DNA of 22,392 nucleotides from an uncultured Johnsonella sp. (GTDB lineage: Bacteria > Bacillota > Clostridia > Lachnospirales > Lachnospiraceae). The stretch lies in contig CAJPUK010000021.1 in the NCBI GenBank assembly GCA_905373785.1, positions 1-22,392 of the forward strand, in the 5' to 3' direction. Shown piece after piece: positions 7,212-15,361 of the stretch. Each line of letters opens with the position of its first letter. The first letter of the stretch is position 1. The notes beneath the pieces were generated by a model. It was not told the DNA's origin. It searched no databases and was given only the letters and a program-made list of their open reading frames with translations. The translations under genes were made by a program, and so were the position numbers.

Positions 7212-8657
7212 ATGGAAACAGTTAATTACAGGCACAATATCTTGAACGTGGGCTCAGTGGATGCATTTTTAAATGTAAAGGGCGAATATAATAACGGTAT
7301 AAGAGATGTATACTTTATAAGGGCAGTCGGTGAGCCGCAAAATATTCAAAGCTTGATTGAAGATACAGATAGGCAGATGGATAAAGAAGCGGCAAATAAT
7401 AAGCTTAAATATGTTAGGATAAGCGCACTTCCAAAACTGCTTAAAATAGAAGACTCGGAGTATTATCAGGGTATTTATTCAAAATGGGAGAGTGGCTCTA
7501 TAGGGGCTTTCAGAAATTTTTTATTAAATGAGACAGTTAAAAATACGTTTTTGCAGGCATTGAGAAGGATAAGTGATGATTATAAAAAATTCGGAAAAAA
7601 TACTAGCTATTCAATTATTAAAAACTTTATAATCAAACTACTCTACTGGTTTGATGAAAGCATGTCTGAAATCTTAAAAGATTGGAATGAAAACAGCCTG
7701 ATAAAAGTTATTGCGGATAATGTTACAAAAGAACAGGAATACTTATTTTACTTATTTTTGACATTTATAGGCTGTGATGTACTTTTAATACAAAACAGAG
7801 GCGATATAGAGATAGCAAGTGGGCTTTTGGGATATTCCAAAAAGTTTATGCTGGGCTCTTATGGAAATAGTGATATTAAGCCTTATACAAGTCAAAATCC
7901 CGCTATGAGTGTTAATAAAGAGGACTTTAGTTCCACTACAATTAGCACGGTTATAAGTAAAAAAGTGGTGATTCCGCCAAGACCGCAAAAAAATAAAAAG
8001 GCTCAGGAAGCCTTGGTAAATAATATGCCTTCTTCCTATGTACCTCCTGTAGCTGCCGTAAAACAAGCAAGCAGTGTAAGAAGAGAACTAAGCTTTGAAG
8101 AACTTGCAAAGCTGGCTTCTTCCGTAGTGCTTATTGCCATACATGATGCCAAGGGCGAGGTCATAGGTACGGGTTCGGGTATTATGATCGGAAAAGACGG
8201 ATTTATCTTAACCAATCACCATGTGGCGGCAGGAGGAAGATTTTATTCCGTCAGAGTAGAGGAAGAGGATAAGGTATACTCTACCAACGAACTTATCAAA
8301 TACAATTCAAGTACCGACTTGGCAGTGCTTAGAATAAAAAGGCAGTTAAAGCCTATTCCGATATACAGGGGCGAAAAAGCCCTTGTCAGAGGGCAGAAGG
8401 TCGTTGCGATAGGAAGTCCTCTGGGGCTTTTTAATTCCGTATCCGACGGAATTATCTCAGGTTTTAGAAATATAGATAATGTAGATATGATACAGTTTAC
8501 CGCTCCCATATCACACGGAAGTTCAGGAGGGGCACTGCTTAATATGTACGGAGAGGTCATAGGCATAAGTACTGCCGGAATCGACAGAGGACAAAACATT
8601 AATCTGGCAGTAGGCTATGAGAATATCAAACTATTTACGGCAGGTTTTACAAGTTGA
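7212..8657 (+). CDS. YceG-like N-terminal domain fused to an HtrA-like trypsin protease
   Basis: Start at ATG 7212; the GTG at 7197 lies inside the AAAGGTGG binding site and is rejected. The 481-aa product has no signal peptide and no convincing membrane segment, so it is predicted to be cytoplasmic. Residues about 1-220 resemble part of the YceG-like protein encoded downstream; the matched signature is IGCDVLLIQNRGD (about 185-197) against AGCDVVLLQYNGD. A Pro/Lys/Ser-rich linker (about 225-290) follows. The C-terminal part (about 300-481) is a chymotrypsin-fold protease: His337 in TNHHV, Asp369 in STDLAVL and Ser438 in GSSGG. No PDZ domain follows, unlike typical DegP/HtrA. It is the first gene rightward from the divergent control region. 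The substrate is unknown; Ter-complex components are plausible targets by association only. Confidence 0.88.
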   Translation: METVNYRHNILNVGSVDAFLNVKGEYNNGIRDVYFIRAVGEPQNIQSLIEDTDRQMDKEAANNKLKYVRISALPKLLKIEDSEYYQGIYSKWESGSIGAFRNFLLNETVKNTFLQALRRISDDYKKFGKNTSYSIIKNFIIKLLYWFDESMSEILKDWNENSLIKVIADNVTKEQEYLFYLFLTFIGCDVLLIQNRGDIEIASGLLGYSKKFMLGSYGNSDIKPYTSQNPAMSVNKEDFSSTTISTVISKKVVIPPRPQKNKKAQEALVNNMPSSYVPPVAAVKQASSVRRELSFEELAKLASSVVLIAIHDAKGEVIGTGSGIMIGKDGFILTNHHVAAGGRFYSVRVEEEDKVYSTNELIKYNSSTDLAVLRIKRQLKPIPIYRGEKALVRGQKVVAIGSPLGLFNSVSDGIISGFRNIDNVDMIQFTAPISHGSSGGALLNMYGEVIGISTAGIDRGQNINLAVGYENIKLFTAGFTS

Positions 8658-8680
8658 TAAAAAACATATTACATGATATT

Positions 8681-8827
8681 TGTGTTGCGGTTTGTTTGCA
8701 GAATGGAGATAGAGTAAAAATACTTTCATAGCTGTTTGTGTTGCGGTTTGTTTGCAGAATGGAGATAGTGTAAAAAATATGTTATAGGCTACTTGTATGG
8801 CGGCTTGTTTTAAGAATGGAGATTGGG
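8681..8827 (+). repeat. Three tandem ~56-bp repeats, the last providing the ATP-grasp translation start
   Basis: The block TGTGTTGCGGTTTGTTTGCA followed by GAATGGAGATAG occurs identically at 8681-8712 and 8737-8768 (period 56). A diverged third copy (TGTATGGCGGCTTG, then GAATGGAGATTG) occupies 8794-8827. Each copy contains ATGGAGAT. In copies 1 and 2 this opens four-codon frames ending in TAA (M-E-I-E and M-E-I-V). In copy 3 the same GGAG serves as ribosome binding site for the ATG at 8828. Confidence 0.8.
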
Positions 8828-9844
8828 ATGATAAGAGTTTGGTTTAACCATTGGTTCAGCACTTCATACAGACTTATTGAGCTGATGAAGGCGGATGCAA
8901 ATAAAAAAATCTATATTATAGGCAGTAATATGAGGAAGAACTCCGTAATTCAAAAGGTTTGTGATGAATGGTATGAGGAGCCGACCTGTGAAGGAGCGGA
9001 GTATATAAGTTACTGTCTTGACTTTTGTAAAAGCAGGCAGGTGGATGTATTTGTACCGAGAAGAAATATGCTAAGCATCAGTCAAAATATCAATAAATTC
9101 AACGATATGGGCGTAAAAGTTCTTTTGGACGATTATGAAACTGTCTCACTTTTGGAAGATAAGGTCAAAACCTATGATTTTTTTAAGGGTATAGACGGTA
9201 TAAATGTACCCGATTACTATAAGGTGGCCAGTGTAGAGGAGTTTAAGGAGGCTTATGCCAAACTTAGTTTAGACAACGAGGTTGTATGTGCAAAGTTCGT
9301 AAGAGATGAGGGCGGTAAGAGCTTTAGGAAAATAAGCAAAGAAAGTAAGGGCTTAAAGAAAATCAAAAGCTATGCCGGCGTGGGTATAAGCTATGATGAT
9401 TACTTGGCTGTACTGGAAGCTGTAGAGGACTTTGATGACATCATACTGATGCCTTACTTAGAGGGAAATGAAATCAGTGTGGACTGCCTTAATACTGAAA
9501 AAGGGCTTATTGCAATTCCCAGAGAAAAAGGGAACTCAAGAGACGAAAGAGTATTTTATGATGAGGACATCCTAAATATGGTCGGGATAATTACAGCCAA
9601 TATAGATATAAAATACCCCTTTAATGTGCAATTCAAATATAAAGGAAGTAAGCTGTATCTGCTTGAAATCAATACAAGGATGTCCGGCGGTCTGCAAATG
9701 AGCTGTCTGGCAGCGGATATAAACATACCGGGTATTGCACTTAATAAACTTTTGGGTGAAGAAGTAGACTGGGTACAGAGGAAAAAAGAGGCGGTGGTTT
9801 CGTATGTGGAGCTGCCGTATATTATAAGGTTGGAGGAAAAATAG
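8828..9844 (+). CDS. ATP-grasp family enzyme of the Ter biosynthetic module
   Basis: The 338-aa product (start MIRVWFNHWFS) has the layout of ATP-grasp ligases: an N-terminal pre-ATP-grasp Rossmann-like part (about 1-105), a central lobe with VVCAKFVRDEGGKSF (nucleotide-binding Lys and Gly-rich loop), ILMPYLEGNEISVDC, and the metal-binding C-terminal motif LLEINTRMSGG with Glu280 and Asn282. Such enzymes join a carboxylate to an amine or thiol through an acyl-phosphate. ATP-grasp proteins of this kind are recurrent partners of ter genes, where they are thought to help make a small metabolite; the substrate is unknown. The ATG at 8828 with GGAG six bases upstream is preferred to the in-frame ATG at 8816, which overlaps that site. 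It has no clear promoter of its own and probably depends on the protease transcript. Confidence 0.85.
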   Translation: MIRVWFNHWFSTSYRLIELMKADANKKIYIIGSNMRKNSVIQKVCDEWYEEPTCEGAEYISYCLDFCKSRQVDVFVPRRNMLSISQNINKFNDMGVKVLLDDYETVSLLEDKVKTYDFFKGIDGINVPDYYKVASVEEFKEAYAKLSLDNEVVCAKFVRDEGGKSFRKISKESKGLKKIKSYAGVGISYDDYLAVLEAVEDFDDIILMPYLEGNEISVDCLNTEKGLIAIPREKGNSRDERVFYDEDILNMVGIITANIDIKYPFNVQFKYKGSKLYLLEINTRMSGGLQMSCLAADINIPGIALNKLLGEEVDWVQRKKEAVVSYVELPYIIRLEEK

Positions 9845-9870
9845 CCTTGTTTACGTTGATTTTACACAAC

Positions 9871-9899
9871 TTGAAAACCCCCTTTATATATGGTACAAT
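9871..9899 (+). promoter_or_regulatory. Predicted sigma-A-type promoter of the rhomboid-yceG-telA unit
   Basis: TTGAAA (9871-9876) and TACAAT (9894-9899), each five of six to consensus, are separated by 17 bases. The start would be near 9906. This rules out the in-frame ATG at 9890 as the rhomboid start, since it lies inside the promoter. Confidence 0.65.
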
Positions 9900-9937
9900 T
9901 TTCCATGCAAAATAATATGTATAAGGGGGATGGTAAG

Positions 9938-10528
9938 ATGAGTTACAGCGGTAAAAGATTACAACTATCATTCAATTCACCGGTGATTTTGGGCTTTACC
10001 CTAGCCTGCTTTGTGGTTATGGTGCTTGACAGGATAAGCCTCGGAGGTACAACAAGATTATTGTTTAGCGTTTACAGGTCATCACTGTTAAATCCGCTCA
10101 CATACATCAGGTTTTTGGGTCATGTGCTCGGTCATGCCGACTGGCAGCATTTTATGGGTAATATAATGCTTATATTGGTACTGGGACCGCTTCTGGAAGA
10201 AAAATACGGCTCGGCAAATATTCTTTTTGTAATACTGGCAACTGCCCTTGTAACCGGACTGGTTCATTTTTTACTGTTTCCTTACTCAAGGTTGCTTGGA
10301 GCAAGCGGAGTAGTCTTTGCACTTATACTGCTTTCTTCATTTGCAAGTTTTGAAGAGGGTAAGATACCTGTAACATTTATTTTAGTGGCACTTCTTTATG
10401 TAGGTCAGCAAGTTTACAGCGGAATTTTTATAAAAGACAATGTATCAAATCTGACACATATATTAGGTGCTATAGTAGGAGCCGGTTTAGGCTTTGTAAT
10501 GAATAAAAATAAGATGAAAAGATATTGA
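9938..10528 (+). CDS. Rhomboid family intramembrane serine protease
   Basis: Start at ATG 9938 with AAGGGGGA (9923-9930) seven bases upstream. The 196-aa protein is mostly membrane-embedded with about six hydrophobic segments. Visible rhomboid marks are HADWQHFMGN (the conserved His/Asn region of TM2), GASGV with nucleophile Ser123, and NLTHILGAIVGAG with the dyad His174. Rhomboids cleave transmembrane segments within the bilayer. It is the first gene of a unit with yceG (15-bp gap) and telA. A membrane protease co-transcribed with Ter-complex proteins suggests processing of a membrane partner, but no substrate can be named. The length is typical of minimal six-TM bacterial rhomboids. Confidence 0.9.
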   Translation: MSYSGKRLQLSFNSPVILGFTLACFVVMVLDRISLGGTTRLLFSVYRSSLLNPLTYIRFLGHVLGHADWQHFMGNIMLILVLGPLLEEKYGSANILFVILATALVTGLVHFLLFPYSRLLGASGVVFALILLSSFASFEEGKIPVTFILVALLYVGQQVYSGIFIKDNVSNLTHILGAIVGAGLGFVMNKNKMKRY

Positions 10529-10543
10529 TGGTGAGAATGCTCT

Positions 10544-12811
10544 ATGTTAGAACACAAAAAGATTCAAAACCTTAATGATTATTTTGTTGAACTGAATAAA
10601 AGACCTGTAAAAGGTGTATACTTTTATAGAATTAACGCTTACTCAAAAGAAATAGGCGACTTTATAAAAAAATATTATGATGCGGCAAGGCGTACGGGAG
10701 TGGTGATTGAGGGAAAGATTCCCAATCCGGATGAGAAGAACTTATCATTTTATACCGAAATGATGGGAAATGATTTTCAGATGAGTGAAAACTTCATATC
10801 AACACATTTGAAAAAATGGCTTTCACGAATGAATGACTTTCAAAGACAAAGCGTAGCAGCCTCAATATACAATTCCTTGTATACAATGCACAAAGAGGGA
10901 AAGACCGACAATATGTTAAAAAATGCATATATCAAGTTTATGTGCTGGCTGTATTATAAATTTGAGAGAATAGTAAATCAGCTTGGAGAAAACAACATTC
11001 CTAAGATACTTTATGAGGGTGATATAAGCCACTATGAACTTATGCTTATATCCATACTTTCGGATGCCGGCTGTGATGTAGTGCTTTTACAATATAATGG
11101 TGATGCAGCATACTTAAAATCAGATCCGAAGTCTCTGCTTTCGTACAATCTGGAACTTCAGGGTATGGTGGCATTTCCGACAGGGTATTCTCTAAAAAGT
11201 GTGCGTGATGAAATACAAAATGATATGAATAATGAAAGGCTCTACGGACAGCCGCCCAAGCTAAGTAATTGTACTAATGCCTGGATAAAGGGAAAAGGCT
11301 TTGAGGATATACTTGAAAGCCCTGCGCTAAGGGGTACGGATGAAAGATTTTTCTACAATCTTTTTTGCAGAATAAACGGTGTAGAGGACAGACTTACCTA
11401 TGTAAATGATTTATTTAAGTTGCAGCAGGAGCTTAGAAACTCTAAAAGAAGGCTTGTTATTGTAAATGAGGAAATACCTAAGCCGACACCTGAAGAAATC
11501 GCCGGAATTAAAAGAGGCAATTATGCAAAATTAGATCAGATGATACTTAATATAATAGGAAATATACAGTATAGCGCAAATATTGAGTTGCAAAAGATAA
11601 TGCATAAAGCCTTTATTGACATTATACTTATGGAGTCCCAAAAGGATGCCGGTAACATAAATAAACTTACAAACAAGGCGGTATATCTTATTTGCTGGTT
11701 AAAAAGATATATGCCTGAACTTTTTTCCAATTGGAAGGCGCCTGATATAGCTTGCTTTATATATATGGGAGGTTGCAGAGACCATAATGAAGCTTTATTT
11801 ATAAGCTTTTTAGCGAAACTTCCTATAGATGTTTTAATACTGTGCCCTAATCTTAATACTAAGTGCTGTCTGGAAGATAAGTTTTTATATGAGGAAAACT
11901 ATAGCGAAACCCTTGCAGTTGATAAATACCCTGAGGATAATTCTCATGTAAGAATGGGAACAATGGCATATCATGCTGAAAGAGATTTGGATACTATTAT
12001 GTATCAGGACAGCGGCATGTATAGAAACAGGCAGTATGGCAAGGCAAATGCAATAAGTTTGCAGACCATGTATGAAGAAATAAAAATCCTATGGGATCAG
12101 GAATTAAAGTATAGACCGGGCTTTAGTACGGTTAATGATGTGGTAAATATACCTGTAATATTTGCAAAGGTATCCGGAGTAAAGGATGGACTTATTGCAA
12201 AGTATTGGGAGTCGGTCAGAGAGCTTGTAACGCCCGATACATTTATAATAAAAAAAGCACCGTATATACAGCAGACAGACGCAAACCCCATGAAGGAGTA
12301 TGTGGCTGAGTTCTATAAAAACGGCAGGTTACAAACAGAAAAAATAAAGAATCATCCAAAGTACGCTTACGGAATATTAAGAGATGATATACAGGAGCTT
12401 ATATTTGATAAGTTAAGAGCCTTGATAGAGCAAAAGTTAATTAAAAATACAGGAATAAACGGAACGGAATATGTTATAATAGCTCAAGTTCTGAATTTAC
12501 CTAAAGAAATAATCCGAATGATACAAAATTTTGATTTTACAAAGAAAAATCCTAAGTTGATATATATAAATACCGCTGAAACGGTAATATCATTGGAAGA
12601 TTCCATACTTACGGCGTTTTTAAATCTTATAGGTTTTGACATTATTTTCTTTGTACCTACAGGTTATCAAAGTGTTGAGAGATATTTTAACGGTAATATA
12701 ATAGAAGAGCATCAAATAGGTGAGTATAAGTATGATATGCAAGTGCCGAATTTGAGTGTTTCTTCATCAGGCAGGCGCATGACATGGCGTGAAAAACTTT
12801 TTGGGAGGTAA
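10544..12811 (+). CDS. yceG: YceG-like protein of the Ter/TelA stress complex (large form)
   Basis: The 755-aa product shows the YceG pattern known beside terD and telA genes in Bacillus (B. subtilis yceG-yceH). It appears to contain three related segments, each with a hydrophobic strand after a helix: AGCDVVLLQYNGD (about 175-187), LPIDVLILCPNLN (about 424-436) and IGFDIIFFVPTGY (about 695-707). The second is preceded by CFIYMGGCRDHNEALFISFL and the third by YINTAETVISLEDSILTAFL, the same arrangement. It is longer than B. subtilis YceG (about 537 aa). No signal peptide or membrane segments are seen. Its biochemical role is unknown; it is thought to act with TelA and TerD at the membrane. GGTGAG (10530-10535) serves as ribosome binding site, and telA follows after five bases, indicating co-translation. 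Confidence 0.85.
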   Translation: MLEHKKIQNLNDYFVELNKRPVKGVYFYRINAYSKEIGDFIKKYYDAARRTGVVIEGKIPNPDEKNLSFYTEMMGNDFQMSENFISTHLKKWLSRMNDFQRQSVAASIYNSLYTMHKEGKTDNMLKNAYIKFMCWLYYKFERIVNQLGENNIPKILYEGDISHYELMLISILSDAGCDVVLLQYNGDAAYLKSDPKSLLSYNLELQGMVAFPTGYSLKSVRDEIQNDMNNERLYGQPPKLSNCTNAWIKGKGFEDILESPALRGTDERFFYNLFCRINGVEDRLTYVNDLFKLQQELRNSKRRLVIVNEEIPKPTPEEIAGIKRGNYAKLDQMILNIIGNIQYSANIELQKIMHKAFIDIILMESQKDAGNINKLTNKAVYLICWLKRYMPELFSNWKAPDIACFIYMGGCRDHNEALFISFLAKLPIDVLILCPNLNTKCCLEDKFLYEENYSETLAVDKYPEDNSHVRMGTMAYHAERDLDTIMYQDSGMYRNRQYGKANAISLQTMYEEIKILWDQELKYRPGFSTVNDVVNIPVIFAKVSGVKDGLIAKYWESVRELVTPDTFIIKKAPYIQQTDANPMKEYVAEFYKNGRLQTEKIKNHPKYAYGILRDDIQELIFDKLRALIEQKLIKNTGINGTEYVIIAQVLNLPKEIIRMIQNFDFTKKNPKLIYINTAETVISLEDSILTAFLNLIGFDIIFFVPTGYQSVERYFNGNIIEEHQIGEYKYDMQVPNLSVSSSGRRMTWREKLFGR

Positions 12812-12816
12812 TAAGC

Positions 12817-13983
12817 ATGGCAATTGATTTTAGTAAATCATCAACTACCGCTGCAAGTACAACACCTGCACAGGCGGCACTTCCTGCAACCAAAGATGAG
12901 ATTGAGGTTGTTGAGCAGTACGATATTGTTGCCGACAGGCAGCAAATGAATGCAGATTTGGTTAATTCACAAGAGGTGGACCGTATTGTCAGTACAATTG
13001 AGGTAAATAATCTTGAGACCATAGTTACATTCGGTGCGGAAGTGGCGGAAGAGATATCCAAGGCATCGGACGTGGTACTTAGAAGCATGAACATGTCTCA
13101 ACTTGATGAGACAAGTGAGATGCTTAAGACTCTTGCAAAGATTATGGATCAATTTGATATTGAAGAGATCAAGGACAATCCGAGTTTATTCGGAAAGTGG
13201 TTCGGCAACTTGAAAAAACAACTTGACAGAATACTTGCAAAGTATCACACTCTTGGAGATGAGGTTGATAAGATCTATGTTCAGCTAAAGGGTTACGAGT
13301 CTGAGATAAAGCAGTCAAACCGTAAGTTAAATACAATGTTTGAGACCAATGTTAACTTTTATCATGAACTTGTTAAGTATATTTTAGCAGGTGAGCAGGC
13401 TTGTAAAGAGATACAGGACTATATGGAGCAAAGAAAGCAGTATATGGAGACAAGCGGTGATCAGTCAGTGCAGTTTGAGCTTACCAGCCTTAATCAAGCT
13501 CTGATGATGATGGAGCAAAGAACTCAGGATCTAAGAACTGCCGAAAGTGTTGCCATGCAGTCTATCCCTATGATAAAGACAATGGAGTTTAGCAACTACA
13601 ACCTTGTCAGAAAGATAAATTCCGCTTTTATAGTTACACTTCCGGTATTTAAGCAGGCACTTGCACAGGCTATACTGCTCAAAAGACAGAAGATTCAAGC
13701 AGAGGCTATGTCCGAGCTTGATAAAAAGACCAATGAGATGCTTATCAAGAACGCACAAAATACGGTTGATATATCAAAGACCACTGCAAGGCTTGCCTCA
13801 GGAAGCTCAATACAGATAGAGACACTTGAAACCACATGGAGGACGATTACAAACGGTATTGAGGAAACCAAGAGAATTCAAGAGGATGCAAAGAAGAAGA
13901 GAATAGATGATCAGGCAAGACTGGCTGCTATTAAAGAAGACTTTAACAGAAACTATCATATGCCGAAGTCGACCCAAAGATAA
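12817..13983 (+). CDS. yceH: TelA/YceH family toxic anion resistance protein
   Basis: The 388-aa product is a soluble, largely alpha-helical and coiled-coil protein. It shows TelA-type stretches such as SLFGKWFGNLKKQLDRILAK, YMEQRKQYMET and TTWRTITNGIEETKRIQEDA near the C-terminus. The N-terminal 30 residues are an Ala/Thr/Ser-rich flexible tail. B. subtilis YceH is about 363 aa. The family is linked to tellurite and other stress resistance and lies beside yceG and terD-type genes; the mechanism is not known. GGGAGG lies before the ATG and the gene begins five bases after yceG, so both come from one message. The next unit (terD) has its own predicted promoter. Confidence 0.9.
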   Translation: MAIDFSKSSTTAASTTPAQAALPATKDEIEVVEQYDIVADRQQMNADLVNSQEVDRIVSTIEVNNLETIVTFGAEVAEEISKASDVVLRSMNMSQLDETSEMLKTLAKIMDQFDIEEIKDNPSLFGKWFGNLKKQLDRILAKYHTLGDEVDKIYVQLKGYESEIKQSNRKLNTMFETNVNFYHELVKYILAGEQACKEIQDYMEQRKQYMETSGDQSVQFELTSLNQALMMMEQRTQDLRTAESVAMQSIPMIKTMEFSNYNLVRKINSAFIVTLPVFKQALAQAILLKRQKIQAEAMSELDKKTNEMLIKNAQNTVDISKTTARLASGSSIQIETLETTWRTITNGIEETKRIQEDAKKKRIDDQARLAAIKEDFNRNYHMPKSTQR

Positions 13984-13993
13984 TTAAATACAC

Positions 13994-14149
13994 GGTTAAT
14001 GTGTTTTAAGTATGAATATACAGTCGGTATATTGCAGTAATTAAGGCGTGTTTTGTATTTTTATAATTAAAATACGTTTGATATAGTTTAGTAATTAATA
14101 TATTTTAAGTATTAATGTAAGCTTAATGCGTTTTAAGCATTAAGATACA
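13994..14149. repeat. Pair of 29-bp direct repeats in the terD leader, second copy with a perfect dyad
   Basis: Bases 13994-14022 and 14121-14149 match at 24 of 29 positions (core TTAATGYGTTTTAAGYAT), 127 bp apart. The second copy contains CTTAATGC (14122-14129) and GCATTAAG (14137-14144), a perfect 8-bp dyad with a 7-base loop. A shorter relative (TTTTAAGTATTAATG) begins at 14103. These may be regulator sites around the terD promoter or a leader hairpin. Confidence 0.55.
14078..14106 (+). promoter_or_regulatory. Predicted promoter of the terD cluster
   Basis: TTGATA (14078-14083) and TATTTT (14101-14106) are separated by 17 bases. The start near 14113 would put the dyad of the second 29-bp repeat at the beginning of the message. 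A second possible -10, TACAAT, occurs at 14146-14151 without a good -35. Confidence 0.4.
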
Positions 14150-14175
14150 ATTTTATATAAAGGAGGCTTTCAGTT

Positions 14176-14757
14176 ATGCCAATTAATTTATCCAAAGGAC
14201 AAAAGGTAGACTTAACAAAGGGTAATCCGGGACTTAAGAGCATTATGGTAGGTCTTGGTTGGGACGTTAACGCATTCGATTCAGGTGTTGACTTTGACCT
14301 TGATGCGGCTGCATTTATGTTAGGTGCGGACGGAAAATGCCCGACAGACAAAGAGTTTGTATTTTATGGAAATTTAAAGCACCCAAGTGAGTCTGTAAAC
14401 CACATGGGAGATAACCTTACAGGTGCGGGCGAAGGTGATGACGAGCAGATACAGGTAGATCTTACAAAGGTACCTGCCAACATAGAAAAGATTGCATTTA
14501 CCGTAACAATATATGATGCGGACTCAAGACATCAAAACTTCGGTCAGGTATCCAATGCATTTATACGTTTGGTTGATGAGTCTACAGGACAGGAGCTTAT
14601 ACGTTACGACCTTGGAGAAGATTTCTCAATTGAGACAGCCGTAGTTGTAGGAGAGCTTTACAGACACAGCGGAGAGTGGAAGTTCAATGCTATAGGAAGC
14701 GGATTCCAAGGCGGTCTTGCAGCACTCTGCGGTCACTATGGTATAGAGGTAGCGTAG
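14176..14757 (+). CDS. terD: TerD family protein 1
   Basis: The 193-aa product is a full-length canonical TerD domain. It shows the N-terminal LSKGQKVDLTK, GVDFDLDAAAFML and GDNLTGAGEGDDEQI, the acidic motifs that bind calcium in TerD proteins, plus NFGQVSNAFIRLVD and EDFSIETAVVVGELYRH. TerD proteins are cytoplasmic and calcium-binding, and are linked to tellurite, phage and colicin resistance and general membrane stress. An AAAGGAGG site (14159-14166) precedes the ATG. It is the first of four consecutive TerD-superfamily genes with gaps of 11-13 bases, clearly one operon. It is very close in sequence to the next gene, with identical stretches such as FTVTIYDA and FGQVSNA. Confidence 0.97.
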   Translation: MPINLSKGQKVDLTKGNPGLKSIMVGLGWDVNAFDSGVDFDLDAAAFMLGADGKCPTDKEFVFYGNLKHPSESVNHMGDNLTGAGEGDDEQIQVDLTKVPANIEKIAFTVTIYDADSRHQNFGQVSNAFIRLVDESTGQELIRYDLGEDFSIETAVVVGELYRHSGEWKFNAIGSGFQGGLAALCGHYGIEVA

Positions 14758-14768
14758 GAGGATAGAAA

Positions 14769-15350
14769 ATGCCGGTTAATTTACAAAAAGGTCAAAAGGT
14801 TAGCCTTACAAAGGACAACCCGGGACTTAATAATGTTGTAGTAGGTATCGGATGGGATGTAAACAGTTTTGATACCGGTGTAGATTTTGATTTGGATTCA
14901 TCAGCATTTATGCTTACTGATGCAGGAAGGGTGTCAAACCAGGATGATTTTATATTTTTTGGAAATCTTACACATCCTTCGGGCAGTGTAAGACATTTGG
15001 GTGATAACCTGACAGGTGCGGGAGACGGCGATGATGAGCAAATTAGGATCGAACTTTCAAAAGTACCTGCCAATATCAGCAGAATCGCATTTACCGTAAC
15101 AATATATGATGCTGAACAAAGAAGACAGAATTTCGGTCAGGTATCCAATGCCTATGTAAGGATTTTTGATGAGTCTAACGGAGTAGAGCTTTTAAGATAC
15201 GATCTTGGAGAGGACTTTTCTATAGAGACAGCTGCGGTATTCGGAGAGCTTTATAAAAACGGTGCCGAATGGAAGTTCAATGCTATAGGAAGCGGTTATC
15301 AGGGCGGTCTTGCAGCCCTGTGTAATAACTATGGAGTAGAGGTAGGTTAG
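14769..15350 (+). CDS. terD: TerD family protein 2
   Basis: The 193-aa product is a tandem duplicate of the preceding TerD. It keeps LQKGQKVSLTK, GVDFDLDSSAFML and GDNLTGAGDGDDEQIRI, so both acidic calcium-binding motifs are intact. It ends FNAIGSGYQGGLAALCNNYG, like B. subtilis YceD and YceE. Its ribosome binding site (TAGGAGGAT) overlaps the stop codon of terD 1, so translation is likely coupled. Two near-identical TerD copies may form hetero-oligomers; this is inference. Confidence 0.97.
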   Translation: MPVNLQKGQKVSLTKDNPGLNNVVVGIGWDVNSFDTGVDFDLDSSAFMLTDAGRVSNQDDFIFFGNLTHPSGSVRHLGDNLTGAGDGDDEQIRIELSKVPANISRIAFTVTIYDAEQRRQNFGQVSNAYVRIFDESNGVELLRYDLGEDFSIETAAVFGELYKNGAEWKFNAIGSGYQGGLAALCNNYGVEVG

Positions 15351-15361
15351 AGAGAACATAT

